Origin: Flavobacterium circumlabens
GTDB taxonomy: Bacteria > Bacteroidota > Bacteroidia > Flavobacteriales > Flavobacteriaceae
NCBI RefSeq assembly: GCF_004345565.1
Contig: NZ_SLWA01000008.1
Coordinates: 124,001 to 188,000, forward strand
Direction: 5' to 3'
Length of the DNA stretch: 64,000 bases
Below, piece after piece: positions 43,791 to 52,073 of this stretch (the first letter of the stretch is position 1; every line of letters starts with the position of its first letter). The notes beneath the pieces were generated by a model, which was not told the DNA's origin, ran no database searches, and saw only the letters and a program-made list of their open reading frames with translations. A program made the translations under genes and the position numbers.

Positions 43791-44806
43791 TAGGTCATGT
43801 AAGCATAGGCAGCTCTTTTTATCATTGCATTAGCTACTGTCTGGAAGATAAAAAAGAATTGTCTGAGGAGAAAAAACTTGGACTTGCAATGCAAGACCAT
43901 TTGCAGCATAAAGAACGAGCAGAAGTATTAGAATATAATAAATGCTTTGGCAACAAGTATGAGCTTACAGAGCAGTTTAAAGATGTTAGGAGATTAAGCA
44001 GGCGTGTTGAAAAACCAATGTTGCATCTCACCTTACGTCTAGCCCCGGAAGATATATTGACCAAAGAACAATTAAGAGAAGTTGGAAGAGAATGCGCCAA
44101 GGAGTTTGGTATAGCAGACAACCAATATATTTGTGTGCTACATAAGGATACCAAAGAACAGCATATTCACATTGCAGCCAATCGAGTTGGCTTTGATGGT
44201 AAGGTTGCCAATGATAGCAATAGCTATAAACGCATGGCTGAACTTTGTCGTCGGCTTGAAAAAAAATACGATCTTCAAGAAGTATTGAGTCCAAGAGCAT
44301 TCCTTTCTCCTAAAGATAGACTACTGCCTCGCCATGACAGCAGGAAAGAAAAACTTAAAGAAAATATTCAACAGACATTAAAATATGCCAGTTCCTATTT
44401 AGAATTTGAAATACATATGAGGGAGTTGGGTTATAAAGTTCTTAAGGGCAGGGGAATTTCTTTTATAGATGATAAAAAAGTAAAAATAAAAGGAAGCGAA
44501 GTTGGTTTTTCATTGATGAAAATTGAAAAGATATTACATCAGAAACAACATTATGCCATCAGAAATGCTGGTGAAGAAAAAAATTATGATAGAGATAGTC
44601 AGTCAATATCTAATTCTTTTAACACTGAAAAACAAAACAAAGAAAAGCAAAGCTATAGTTTAGATAGACCAGGAGAAACAGTTGTTAAAGAGGTTTTAGG
44701 AGCTATAGGACAATTAATGAATTCTGAATATGAGCCGGATTATATCGATCCTGAATTACAGAGAATTCCTCAAAAGAAAAAGAAGAAATCAGCATTAAGG
44801 AGATGA
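43787..44806 (+). CDS. mobA: Relaxase/mobilization nuclease (MobA/BmgA type)
   Basis: 339 residues. N-terminal relaxase domain with the conserved opening MIGHVSIGSSFYHCISYCLED and the HUH-type metal motif in HKDTKEQHIHIAANRVG (motif III). It nicks oriT, becomes covalently attached to DNA and leads it into a recipient through a helper conjugation system. The C-terminal third is basic (KKKKKSALRR) and may bind DNA. Translationally coupled to mobC. Confidence 0.92.
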   Translation: MIGHVSIGSSFYHCISYCLEDKKELSEEKKLGLAMQDHLQHKERAEVLEYNKCFGNKYELTEQFKDVRRLSRRVEKPMLHLTLRLAPEDILTKEQLREVGRECAKEFGIADNQYICVLHKDTKEQHIHIAANRVGFDGKVANDSNSYKRMAELCRRLEKKYDLQEVLSPRAFLSPKDRLLPRHDSRKEKLKENIQQTLKYASSYLEFEIHMRELGYKVLKGRGISFIDDKKVKIKGSEVGFSLMKIEKILHQKQHYAIRNAGEEKNYDRDSQSISNSFNTEKQNKEKQSYSLDRPGETVVKEVLGAIGQLMNSEYEPDYIDPELQRIPQKKKKKSALRR

Positions 44807-44824
44807 TATTAAAAGATAAAAAAT

Positions 44825-45382
44825 ATGGAAACAAATTCAAATACAGACAAAGGACATATAGAAAGAGAGACCTTACAATTAGTACTGGAGGAATTTACAC
44901 TGGAACAGAAAACAAACAATCAGCATATTGAGGCGCTTATTACTGCAGTTAAGAATGTAGAGGATAAAATCGATGTGTTTAAAAAGGAACATAGAATAGA
45001 AAAAAATGTTTCAGAACAATTGGATATTAAGCAAATTGAAGCTATTCTTCAAAAAGGTTTTCTAGACATAAAATATATGATTGGCAGGCAGCCAAAAAAT
45101 ATCGTTAAGAAATTCCAGATTTTGTTATTTCCGGAACAGGATGCGAAATTGTTTTATAAAATTGTTTTCAGCAGGTGGTTTTTATGGCTTGCTATAATGG
45201 TAGCCCTAAGCAATCTTTATAACTGGGGAATACATTATAGCGACAATAACAAAGAAATTGAAATACAACAAATTCAAAATGATAGGTTAAGAAAAGCTTG
45301 GGAGTATATGTATGATAATAACAATAAAGAAACTAAAAAACTTATGAAAAAAGCTTATATAAACTCATTAGAAAATAAATAA
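44825..45382 (+). CDS. Coiled-coil protein with one membrane span
   Basis: 185 residues. The N-terminal 90 residues are predicted helical and charged (LEEFTLEQKTNNQHIEALI, AVKNVEDKIDVFKKEH), followed by one hydrophobic span (WFLWLAIMVALSNLYNWGI) and a helical tail. It sits 18 bp after the relaxase gene and is likely the last gene of the mob operon, as in BfmC-type proteins of Bacteroides elements. Role unknown. Confidence 0.75.
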   Translation: METNSNTDKGHIERETLQLVLEEFTLEQKTNNQHIEALITAVKNVEDKIDVFKKEHRIEKNVSEQLDIKQIEAILQKGFLDIKYMIGRQPKNIVKKFQILLFPEQDAKLFYKIVFSRWFLWLAIMVALSNLYNWGIHYSDNNKEIEIQQIQNDRLRKAWEYMYDNNNKETKKLMKKAYINSLENK

Positions 45383-45577
45383 TAGTCAATAAGTGATTTT
45401 TTTAATGATTATTAATATAACTTATTAAGATTTTAGTCTTAATGAATAGGAAAGAACTTTTTTTATTAAGTTAATATCTCATAAAATGCTTAAAAGATGC
45501 ATTTTTAAGTTATATTTATTTCGTAAAAGTTCTTATGTTTGTTGGGTAGAGGCTGATTAGTTTATTATCCTTTTGGA
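45383..45577. other. Gap before the first orphan Rhs module
   Basis: 195 bp of AT-rich sequence with no ORF. The Rhs-like coding similarity starts only at about 45560 (Y-Y-P-F-G), after an in-frame TGA at 45554-45556. So the Rhs core is missing rather than frameshifted within this gap. Confidence 0.6.
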
Positions 45578-46534
45578 ATGCTGGTACCCAATCGTCATGC
45601 CGACACCGAAGAATACCGTTATGGGTTCCAGGGGCAGGAGAAAGACAAGGAACTAAAAGGGGAAGGGAATTCAATTAATTATACTTTTAGAATGCATGAT
45701 CCAAGGATTGGACGTTTCTTTGCAGTGGACCCTTTGTTTAAAAAATATCCTCATAATTCGCCATACGCATTTAGTGAAAATAGTGTTATAGCATTTATTG
45801 AATTAGAAGGTTTAGAGAAATATAGTGTTGTTGGTCGTAGTTTTGCTCCTCGGGGATCATTTGAAGGATCAATACTTTTTGAAGGTAAAGCGGATGATAG
45901 AACCAAATTTCAAATAGCAAATTATAAAAAAATCTCTGCAAGAATTCATGTTAAATTAGATATTGATTTAGATAAATTTACATTAGGAAAGGAAATTAGT
46001 TCACAAGCCTCCACTGCTTCTATTGGTGGTAGTAAATGGGAAATAACTAATCAAAGTATTGAAGCTAAGGGGTATGGCAATAAGAAATCTAAAAACATGA
46101 TGGTTCAAGGATCTTATAAAGCTAAAAATGGGATGAATGTTGGACCTCCTATTGATATCCAATTTAAAATTGAAATTAATAAAATTGATAATTCGAATAA
46201 TGTTAAAATTGATGCCACCATCACAGGCAACGTGTTTCCAGCTCAAGAAACTATTATTTTTGATTCAGTTGGAAATGGTCTTTTCTTAGGAACTTCGACT
46301 GCAAATGGAGGTCCATTAACAGATGTTTATGGTGATGGAAAGGATAATATTTTAAGTAAAAGATCATTGCTTATTTCAACAGATAAAGATGGTAATTTTT
46401 TAGGAGTTTTCACTCAAGATAAAAATGGTCAACAAAAATTACAATCATTAGACGATTGGAATAAGCAATTCGAGGATAAAAAAGTATGGAATAAACAAGA
46501 TGATAGAGAGGATTATAAAGAGAAAAAAAAATAA
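45578..46534 (+). CDS. Orphan Rhs C-terminal module 1 (candidate toxin)
   Basis: 318 residues from the ATG within the conserved core segment [12 protein letters not shown]. Residues 1-60 are the end of an RHS-repeat-associated core ([55 protein letters not shown]). From about residue 62 a variable region follows with no family I recognise; it is beta-rich ([35 protein letters not shown]). In full Rhs proteins this variable region is the toxin. No repeat core lies upstream, so this is an orphan toxin module. A lipoprotein gene overlaps its end by 35 bp and is the likely immunity gene. Confidence 0.75.
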   Translation: MLVPNRHADTEEYRYGFQGQEKDKELKGEGNSINYTFRMHDPRIGRFFAVDPLFKKYPHNSPYAFSENSVIAFIELEGLEKYSVVGRSFAPRGSFEGSILFEGKADDRTKFQIANYKKISARIHVKLDIDLDKFTLGKEISSQASTASIGGSKWEITNQSIEAKGYGNKKSKNMMVQGSYKAKNGMNVGPPIDIQFKIEINKIDNSNNVKIDATITGNVFPAQETIIFDSVGNGLFLGTSTANGGPLTDVYGDGKDNILSKRSLLISTDKDGNFLGVFTQDKNGQQKLQSLDDWNKQFEDKKVWNKQDDREDYKEKKK

Positions 46535-47003
46535 TGTTTTAGGAGTTATAATATTACTACTCCTGAGTTCGTGTAACTCTGAAATACTTGTATATTCTAT
46601 TAATAAAGATTTTACGGGTGTATGTGCGGTCTTTATATTTGACGATTTAACAAATACTGAACTTGTTAAAATTAATAATGATGGTCTTTCTCATATATCA
46701 GAAACAGACATGAATAAGAATTTTATTTTTATACAAAATAAGGTAGAAATTGAATGTGTGCCCATTGGTTCAAAAACAGATTTGAGGGATTCACATCGTT
46801 ATATTTTTCAATTAACAAATAATACTATTAGTTCTAAATGTGTAGATTCTGACATAAAAGTCATTACTTTTTTTATTGGAACAAATAAGGATTTTTTGGA
46901 ATGGAGTAATATGAATAAAGGTGAACTTGAATACTTAAGTGATCTAGGAATAGATTGGTGTTCATATTATAAAGAATTACTCGATGTCCGAAGAGTTAAA
47001 TAA
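46500..47003 (+). CDS. Lipoprotein, candidate immunity protein for module 1
   Basis: 167 residues with a lipoprotein signal ([18 protein letters not shown], Cys near residue 25). The rest is soluble and beta-rich ([48 protein letters not shown]). It overlaps the orphan Rhs module by 35 bp, the usual arrangement of an immunity gene. An outer-membrane or periplasmic immunity protein would suggest a toxin acting in the envelope. Pairing is inferred from position. Confidence 0.6.
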   Translation: MIERIIKRKKNNVLGVIILLLLSSCNSEILVYSINKDFTGVCAVFIFDDLTNTELVKINNDGLSHISETDMNKNFIFIQNKVEIECVPIGSKTDLRDSHRYIFQLTNNTISSKCVDSDIKVITFFIGTNKDFLEWSNMNKGELEYLSDLGIDWCSYYKELLDVRRVK

Positions 47004-47051
47004 CAAATCTTGTCTTGTGTGTGGTAAATGTCACCCCAATGTTTGAAGAGT

Positions 47052-47114
47052 TCTTTAAAAATAATAAATTTATCGTGTGGCTGTGCGAATGTCTCCTGAC
47101 TTCGCACCCGCAAC
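47052..47114 (+). repeat. Conserved cassette tail, copy 1
   Basis: Starts TCTTTAAAAATAATAAATTT, continues through ATCGTGTGGC and ends AATGTCTCCTGACTTCGCAC CCGCAAC. An inverted copy lies at 48684-48745. The left part matches at about 22 of 24 positions and the right part at 25 of 27, with a diverged 11-12 bp centre. It lies 48 bp after the candidate immunity gene. Confidence 0.75.
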
Positions 47115-47154
47115 GATAATACTCAAAAGGCATTGATTAAAACAAGAAAACAAT

Positions 47155-47189
47155 AAAAACTACAACCCTAAAAAAGTTGTAGTTTTTTT
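47155..47189 (+). terminator. Intrinsic terminator
   Basis: AAAAACTACAAC, loop CCTAAAAAA, GTTGTAGTTTTTTT. It ends transcription after module 1 and separates it from the integrase remnant. Confidence 0.88.
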
Positions 47190-47259
47190 ATTTATGCGTA
47201 TCCATAGTTTCACTTTCACCTAAAATTGTATTTTTGGCACAAACCACAAAACCACAACC

Positions 47260-48305
47260 ATGAAAAAAACGAGTCCCATTATTCCGCTTTTCAAACAGTT
47301 CATCAGAGAAACGGAAACGGGTAAGCCACTCAAAAAAAATGGTGAAAAAATAAAATCCAGTTCGATAGATAATTATAAATATGTCTTACAAAATTTAATT
47401 CAGTTTTCGAGTGACACTAAGTTTGAACTGCGTATTTGTGATGCCGCAAAACTGGATAAAAGGGAACTAACTTCCGAGAAAAGCTATTGGAAAAAATTCT
47501 ATCAGAAGTTTACTGATTTCCTTTATAAAAAGGGCTGTCACGACAATTATGTGGGGGCTAATATAAAAGTGATCCGGGTCTTTTTTAATTACCTGAAAAA
47601 CGACAAGGATTTAAATACGGGTGATTTTCAGCGTCTGTTTTATGTAAGAAAAGAAGAAATCGAAATCTTTGTTTTATCACCGGAACAACTTAAGTTTTTA
47701 ATTCACGACAAAGAATTTGAACAAACCCTTATTCCGAGTTACAAACGAATCAAAGACATCTTTGTGTTTGGTTGTACCACTGGTTTACGGTATTCCGATA
47801 TTTTTTTACTGACCAATAAAAACTTCGAAAAAATGGAAGACGATTGGTACCTGAAGCTTAAATCCAAGAAAACCAAAACCTTTAGTTTTATCAAACTTTC
47901 TGCTTATGCCGTAACTATTTTTCAGCATTATGCAACGACCAACAATAAAACGCCGCTTTTTGGAAATACCAGTTTATTCAATTTTAATAAAAGCCTAAAA
48001 CAAATTGGGGAACTAGCCGGCTTTACAGCGCCAATAGAAGTTTCCCGCGAAAAACAAGGTAAAACACAACGTATTACAAAAAAACAGATCTGGTTAAAAA
48101 TAGGTTTTGCGATAAAATGAGTTCCCACATGATGCGGCGAACTGCCATTACCACTTTATTAATTTTAGGGATGCCGGAACATTTGGTGCGAAAAATTAGC
48201 GGACACAGTCATGCCAGCACTTCTTTTAATAGATACGTACATTATGCGCAGGCTTATATGGACAAAGAGATTGAAAAAGTGCATAGTAAACTGGAAAGTT
48301 ATTAA
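47260..48305 (+). pseudogene. Second tyrosine recombinase, broken by a one-base frameshift
   Basis: Frame 1 (47260-48120) carries the N-terminal SAM-like domain and the first part of the catalytic domain, with the first catalytic Arg in FGCTTGLRYSDIF. Frame 2 (to 48305) carries the rest: SSHMMRRTAITTL (His-x-x-Arg), ISGHSHAST and FNRYVHY with the Tyr nucleophile. At 48096-48100 there are five A; a sixth A would give the continuous reading LKNRFCDKMSSHMMRR, which looks like the ancestral sequence. So one A was lost in a homopolymer (or misread). The full protein would have about 348 residues. Confidence 0.8.
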
Positions 48306-48433
48306 TTGGACCTAATACTGCTAATAAAGAAAATGACGATTTAACCGGTGATAAAATCACAATTCAGGCTACTGATTTGACTGACAATCTGACTGAAAAA
48401 GAGCAAATGCTCTAAAAATCTCAAAAAAAGTTT

Positions 48434-48488
48434 GGACGGAGGAGTGACGGAAGAGTGACGGTACGGTGACGGAGAAATGACGGGTTCG
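48434..48488 (+). repeat. Five iteron-like 11-bp tandem repeats
   Basis: Units GGACGGAGGAG, TGACGGAAGAG, TGACGGTACGG, TGACGGAGAAA, TGACGGGTTCG. The core TGACGG recurs at exact 11-bp spacing, about one helical turn, so a protein could bind all copies on one face. It lies 128 bp after the frameshifted integrase and could be its arm-site array, or an origin/regulatory iteron set. Confidence 0.7.
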
Positions 48489-48612
48489 AAAATAATGTCA
48501 AACTGCCAGAATTAAGGTTAAAAATCATGATTTGTCGTTCCCCCCTCTCTATAACTTTTAGTATGAGTTTTCTTTTGGTTAAGGTTTAAGGAGTTATAAA
48601 GAGTTAAAAAAG

Positions 48613-48653
48613 AAAAACCTGGTGCCAGAATCATATCTGATACCAGGTTTTTT
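48613..48653. terminator. Intrinsic terminator
   Basis: AAAAACCTGGT (48613-48623) pairs with ACCAGGTTTTTTT (48642-48654), with an 18-nt apical part that itself contains CAGA/TCTG. A and T runs on both sides allow use in either direction. Confidence 0.8.
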
Positions 48654-48683
48654 TATTAGGATCGATGCTGTCTTCGGATCAGT

Positions 48684-48745
48684 GTTGCGTGTGCGAAGTC
48701 AAGAGACATTCACAGCGCATGCGATAAATTTAATATTTGTAAAGA
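48684..48745 (-). repeat. Conserved cassette tail, copy 2 (inverted)
   Basis: Read on the minus strand it starts TCTTTACAAATATTAAATTT and ends AATGTCTCTTGACTTCGCAC ACGCAAC, the inverted counterpart of 47052-47114. It lies 33 bp beyond the stop of the minus-strand candidate immunity gene, at the same relative place as copy 1 behind module 1. Confidence 0.75.
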
Positions 48746-48778
48746 CCTTTCGGAAAATTGCTGTTTTTAGCTAGTAAA

Positions 48779-49327
48779 TCATAATCTTATATTAGCTCCA
48801 TTAGGATTGAAAAAACATACAATTGCTTTCATTTCATTATCGTTAAAAATGGGAATATTTTTGTATTTAGATCTAAGAAAATCAATTTTTATTTTCAGAT
48901 CACTTAAACTTTCTTTTTTTATTTTCCCAAATTCACTATTAAAATAAGGATCCAAATATTTGTTAAATAAATATCTTCCATTATCATAATTTATTTTTTC
49001 AAAATCAGCACACTTTTTTTCTTCTAACAGTTTTCCGTTTATGTAATATGCATCATAAATTATCTTACCATTCCTGCTATATTGTTTAATTGACAAGTTA
49101 TTGGAATCGTTAAACTCTAACTCTAAAATTAATTTTTCCTTATCATTATAGAACGTCCACAGCCCGTATGGTAATGTATCGTTTTTCATTTGACCAGATA
49201 GCAATAGTACACCGCTATTATTTTTAATTTTAACTTTTTCAATAGGTGACTTTAATTTTTCCTCACTGTTTGAACAGCTAATTAAAAACAAAACAAAAAA
49301 CAAATTTAAATAAAATAAAATTTTCAT
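48779..49327 (-). CDS. Lipoprotein, candidate immunity protein for module 2
   Basis: 182 residues with a lipoprotein signal (ILFYLNLFFVLFLISCSNSE, Cys near residue 18). The body has a MORN/YwqK-like pattern (GQMKNDTLPYGLWTFYNDKE, IKQYSRNGKIIYDAYYINGK) and a helical C-terminus. It follows the orphan Rhs module with a 6-bp gap, so it is the probable immunity gene. Like its counterpart at 46500 it is lipidated, which points to an envelope-acting toxin. Confidence 0.65.
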   Translation of the reverse strand: MKILFYLNLFFVLFLISCSNSEEKLKSPIEKVKIKNNSGVLLLSGQMKNDTLPYGLWTFYNDKEKLILELEFNDSNNLSIKQYSRNGKIIYDAYYINGKLLEEKKCADFEKINYDNGRYLFNKYLDPYFNSEFGKIKKESLSDLKIKIDFLRSKYKNIPIFNDNEMKAIVCFFNPNGANIRL

Positions 49328-49333
49328 AAATAT

Positions 49334-50368
49334 TTATAGTTTAGGAGTTGCTATACTATTTGAGCTTAACTTGGCTGTTGTTGATGTTTTCGCACTTTCA
49401 GATGAGTGGTAAGTATTGTCTATGTTATATTTATCAGCAAATCTAAATAGGAAAGCGAGAAATTGATTTTTTTGACCAAAATTTATACTTTTATAATTGG
49501 AATTTCCCATGGTATTCTTTTCAAATCCTTTATTAGGAATGCCAGTACCTGTATACTGATCTTCTAAACTGAATTGATGACCTAACTCATGATTAATGAC
49601 ATTACTTATTCTTCTGACAGCCTCTCCTCCACCGTTAAAATCGTATCTTCCATTACTGTTCAATTTAGCACCCAAATTTTTAATGTCTAGTATCATCACT
49701 TGGCCTTCCAAATCAGTATAAGCTGGTGGGTTAATATTAGTCCCCTTATATGTTACAGCTTTTAATCTATCGTCCCCAAGTATTATAACGTAATCATTTG
49801 CTTTTATTTGCCCTAATGATGTAATCATTTCATAGGAAGTTTTTACTTTACTAGTTACTGTATAATTATAAAAAATCCCTCCTTTATTTACATTAACTTT
49901 TTTGCCTTTGAAATTCGTCAATCCTAATTGTGTTCCTGTTCCTGTGAGATCAGAATATGTTTTCATAATGTTGAGCTGAGCTTGTTCTATTACTTTTTCA
50001 AAGCCTTCTACCTTAACACCTGTTGCATTCAGAACCTTAAAATGAATATCTGTGTTAAAAACCATCGTTATTTTTGATGAAGTGCTATTTATTTTTTCAG
50101 AACTTGATACAGTAGTTGATATTTTCATCTCTAGTCCATCCAAGTCTATAGCCATAATTGGAGAGTTTCCGGCAAATTGATAAGGACTATAAAATGGATA
50201 ATCTTTAGTTAGAGGATCTTGTGACAAGAATTTTCCAATTCTAGGATCATAAACTCTGAATCCGTAGTCATACTGTAATCCTCCCCCTTTAATTTCATCA
50301 TCTTTTTCCTTTCCATTAAAACCATAGCGATACTCTTTCGAGCTTTCATGACGGTTTGGTACCAGCAT
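49334..50368 (-). CDS. Orphan Rhs C-terminal module 2 with zinc-metallopeptidase toxin domain
   Basis: 344 residues from the ATG in the core motif [10 protein letters not shown]. Residues 1-60 are Rhs core end (EYRYGFNGKEKDDEIKGGG, VYDPRIGKFLSQDPLT, SPYQFAGNSPIMAIDLDGLE). The variable part contains an HExxH zinc site (VINHELGHQFSLEDQYTG) about residue 250 and, some 30 residues later, NTMGNS, which resembles a Met-turn. This predicts a secreted metallopeptidase-type toxin. The frame upstream closes at a TAA (50402-50404), so the Rhs core is missing. Inverted relative to module 1. Confidence 0.78.
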   Translation of the reverse strand: MLVPNRHESSKEYRYGFNGKEKDDEIKGGGLQYDYGFRVYDPRIGKFLSQDPLTKDYPFYSPYQFAGNSPIMAIDLDGLEMKISTTVSSSEKINSTSSKITMVFNTDIHFKVLNATGVKVEGFEKVIEQAQLNIMKTYSDLTGTGTQLGLTNFKGKKVNVNKGGIFYNYTVTSKVKTSYEMITSLGQIKANDYVIILGDDRLKAVTYKGTNINPPAYTDLEGQVMILDIKNLGAKLNSNGRYDFNGGGEAVRRISNVINHELGHQFSLEDQYTGTGIPNKGFEKNTMGNSNYKSINFGQKNQFLAFLFRFADKYNIDNTYHSSESAKTSTTAKLSSNSIATPKL

Positions 50369-50588
50369 TCCAAAAGAAGGGTGATATTTTTGCTGGAATA
50401 GTTAATATATGAAAGAACATAATGTAATTAATAAAAGATGTAAAGAAAGTCTTCAATTTCTTTATTGTAAAAATATACAAAATAACTTAACATTTGTAAA
50501 TTAATGAAATTTGAAGTTTTGAATAATGTTATCATTTATGATTTTAATAATCGATTTTTTAAAAAAAAATAAAAAACAAGACATTTAT

Positions 50589-51800
50589 TTAAAAAATAAT
50601 ATCATCAATCATTTTATCTAAAGTGTTACTTGGAAGTGTATTTAAGTAAGACATAGTGGATTTAATATCTTTATGACCCAAAGCTTCTTTAATAATATCT
50701 ACAGAGATATTATTAAATTTCAGTATTGTAGCAAATGTATGTCTTGCACAATAGTAAGTGATGTTTTTGTGAATACCCAAGTCGTTGATGATTTTTTTAA
50801 TAGGCTTGTTTATATAAAGTTTTAGGAATTTTTCCTTTCTGTTATTTATATAGGTTTTAGAATCTTGATTATTGTGAATGATATTGAATATATATAAAGA
50901 GTCAACAGGAGAGGCATATTCTCTAATTTTTTGTTTCCAGAAATCATTTAATTTAAAATTTACAATTACTCCTGTTTTACTTCTTTTATAAGTAATAGTC
51001 TCTTTATACAAGTCCCTTTTCTTTAATTGTATAAGGTCAATGAAATTAATGCCTCTTCCATAATAGCTTAGTAAAAACATATCTCTAGCAATAATATCAT
51101 TGTTTTCAGATAAATTTGCTTTTTTCAGTAAATCGAGTTCTTCTTCAGACAAGTATTCTTTTTTACCACTTTCCTTAATCTTTGATACTTTGAATTTAGT
51201 AAAAGGATACATAGAAGCAGGAATGATTTCCCTCTTAATTGCTTTATTAAAAACCGATCTTAGAGTTCGAATTCTTATACCAATGGTGCTCTGGCTATTT
51301 TTATTGGCATTTAAAAAGGATTGGTATTTATAGATTGTATCTACAGATAAATCTCTAAAAGTGATCTCGGTTCTGCCCAAAAAGCGTTGTATTGATTTTA
51401 GTGTATCCTTTTCAATGCTACTAGTTGACAGCTTTCCTTCATTTTTAATTTCTTCAATTAAATTCTCATGAAAATAAGTATAACTCAAAGCTTTCTGTTT
51501 ACCTGATTTCTTTTTGAATTCAGTTATGATATCTTTTATTGTAAATGGAGTTTCGTCCGATTCAAAATCATAAATTATTTCGTTAATTCGATTGGAATAC
51601 TTCTCTATTAGTTCATTAATCTGTTTGTATTCTTTGTGCGTTTTTTTTAGTCGTTGGGTGTCAAAAGACCAATCTTCATATTTACATTTTTTATTAATTG
51701 ATAAAGTAGAGTTTACCCGATCTTTAACAAAGGCGAGATTAATTGAGTATTCTGCTTGTGTATTTGTAGTAGCTTTTATTATAAATTTGTAAGAAATCAT
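50589..51800 (-). CDS. int: Tyrosine recombinase, integrase of the element
   Basis: 403 residues, normal length. N-terminal arm-binding domain (about 1-90), SAM-like core-binding domain (about 105-200), catalytic domain with Arg in YYGRGINFIDLIQL, basic strand (TYKRSKTGV), YCARHTFATIL (Arg and His), LGHKDIKSTMSYLNTL (His and the Tyr nucleophile). It lies 213 bp inside the right tRNA repeat, the usual position for the integrase that recognises it. It should insert and excise the element at the tRNA. Confidence 0.93.
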   Translation of the reverse strand: MISYKFIIKATTNTQAEYSINLAFVKDRVNSTLSINKKCKYEDWSFDTQRLKKTHKEYKQINELIEKYSNRINEIIYDFESDETPFTIKDIITEFKKKSGKQKALSYTYFHENLIEEIKNEGKLSTSSIEKDTLKSIQRFLGRTEITFRDLSVDTIYKYQSFLNANKNSQSTIGIRIRTLRSVFNKAIKREIIPASMYPFTKFKVSKIKESGKKEYLSEEELDLLKKANLSENNDIIARDMFLLSYYGRGINFIDLIQLKKRDLYKETITYKRSKTGVIVNFKLNDFWKQKIREYASPVDSLYIFNIIHNNQDSKTYINNRKEKFLKLYINKPIKKIINDLGIHKNITYYCARHTFATILKFNNISVDIIKEALGHKDIKSTMSYLNTLPSNTLDKMIDDIIF

Positions 51801-51881
51801 CTTGTTTTAAGGTTTAATTTATAAATTTGACGAATATTTGAAGATAAATTGCCTTATAATACTAGAAAAACATGTAAAAAA

Positions 51882-51902
51882 TCGACGAACAATCGACGAA
51901 CA
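51882..51902 (+). other. Candidate integrase arm sites, right end
   Basis: TCGACGAACA at 51882-51891 and again at 51893-51902, 11 bp apart, in the same orientation as the left-end pair (39324-39344). A weaker copy TTGACGAATA lies at 51827-51836. They are 111 bp inside attR. Confidence 0.55.
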
Positions 51903-52012
51903 AATCTACAAATATTATCATTTATAATGATATATTTTATAATTTAATTTTCATAAAACACTGATTTACAGATATAATAAGCAAAAATAAATTATTCTAA
52001 AATAACTTAAAA

Positions 52013-52059
52013 CTGACTCATAATCAGGTGGTCCCTGGTTCGAGCCCAGGTGGGACCAC
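52013..52059 (+). repeat. attR, 47-bp direct repeat of the tRNA 3' half
   Basis: Identical to 39230-39276. It is not a complete tRNA gene (no acceptor 5' strand or D arm), so it marks the displaced end of the original tRNA gene. To its right is host DNA. Confidence 0.95.
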
Positions 52060-52073
52060 AGTCAATTCTTCAG

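Larger units (their letters stand above)
48306..48778. other. 473-bp gap between integrase remnant and inverted module 2
   Basis: No gene seen. It holds the 11-bp tandem repeats (48434-48488), a terminator (48613-48653) and the inverted cassette tail (48684-48745), each listed separately. The first 100 bp contain coding-like sequence without a good frame. Confidence 0.6.
39230..52059. mobile_element. tRNA-integrated NBU-like mobilizable element, about 12.8 kb
   Basis: Bounded by 47-bp identical direct repeats (39230-39276 and 52013-52059) that reproduce the tRNA 3' half. Inside, in order: membrane protein, HTH protein, SF3-type ATPase, TOPRIM primase, candidate oriT, MobC, relaxase, TM protein, orphan Rhs module with candidate immunity gene, a frameshifted integrase, a second inverted orphan Rhs module with candidate immunity gene, and the integrase next to the right end. 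There are no conjugation (tra) genes, so transfer would need a helper. The backbone resembles Bacteroides NBU elements. The element leaves an intact tRNA at its left end. Confidence 0.9.

Noticed and set aside
48434-48488. CRISPR array
   Set aside because: The repeats are 11 bp with no spacers of constant length, and no cas genes are in the window.
52013-52059. A second tRNA gene at the right end of the element
   Set aside because: Only the anticodon 3' side, T arm and acceptor 3' strand are present; the 5' half is AT-rich element DNA. It is an att site, not a tRNA.
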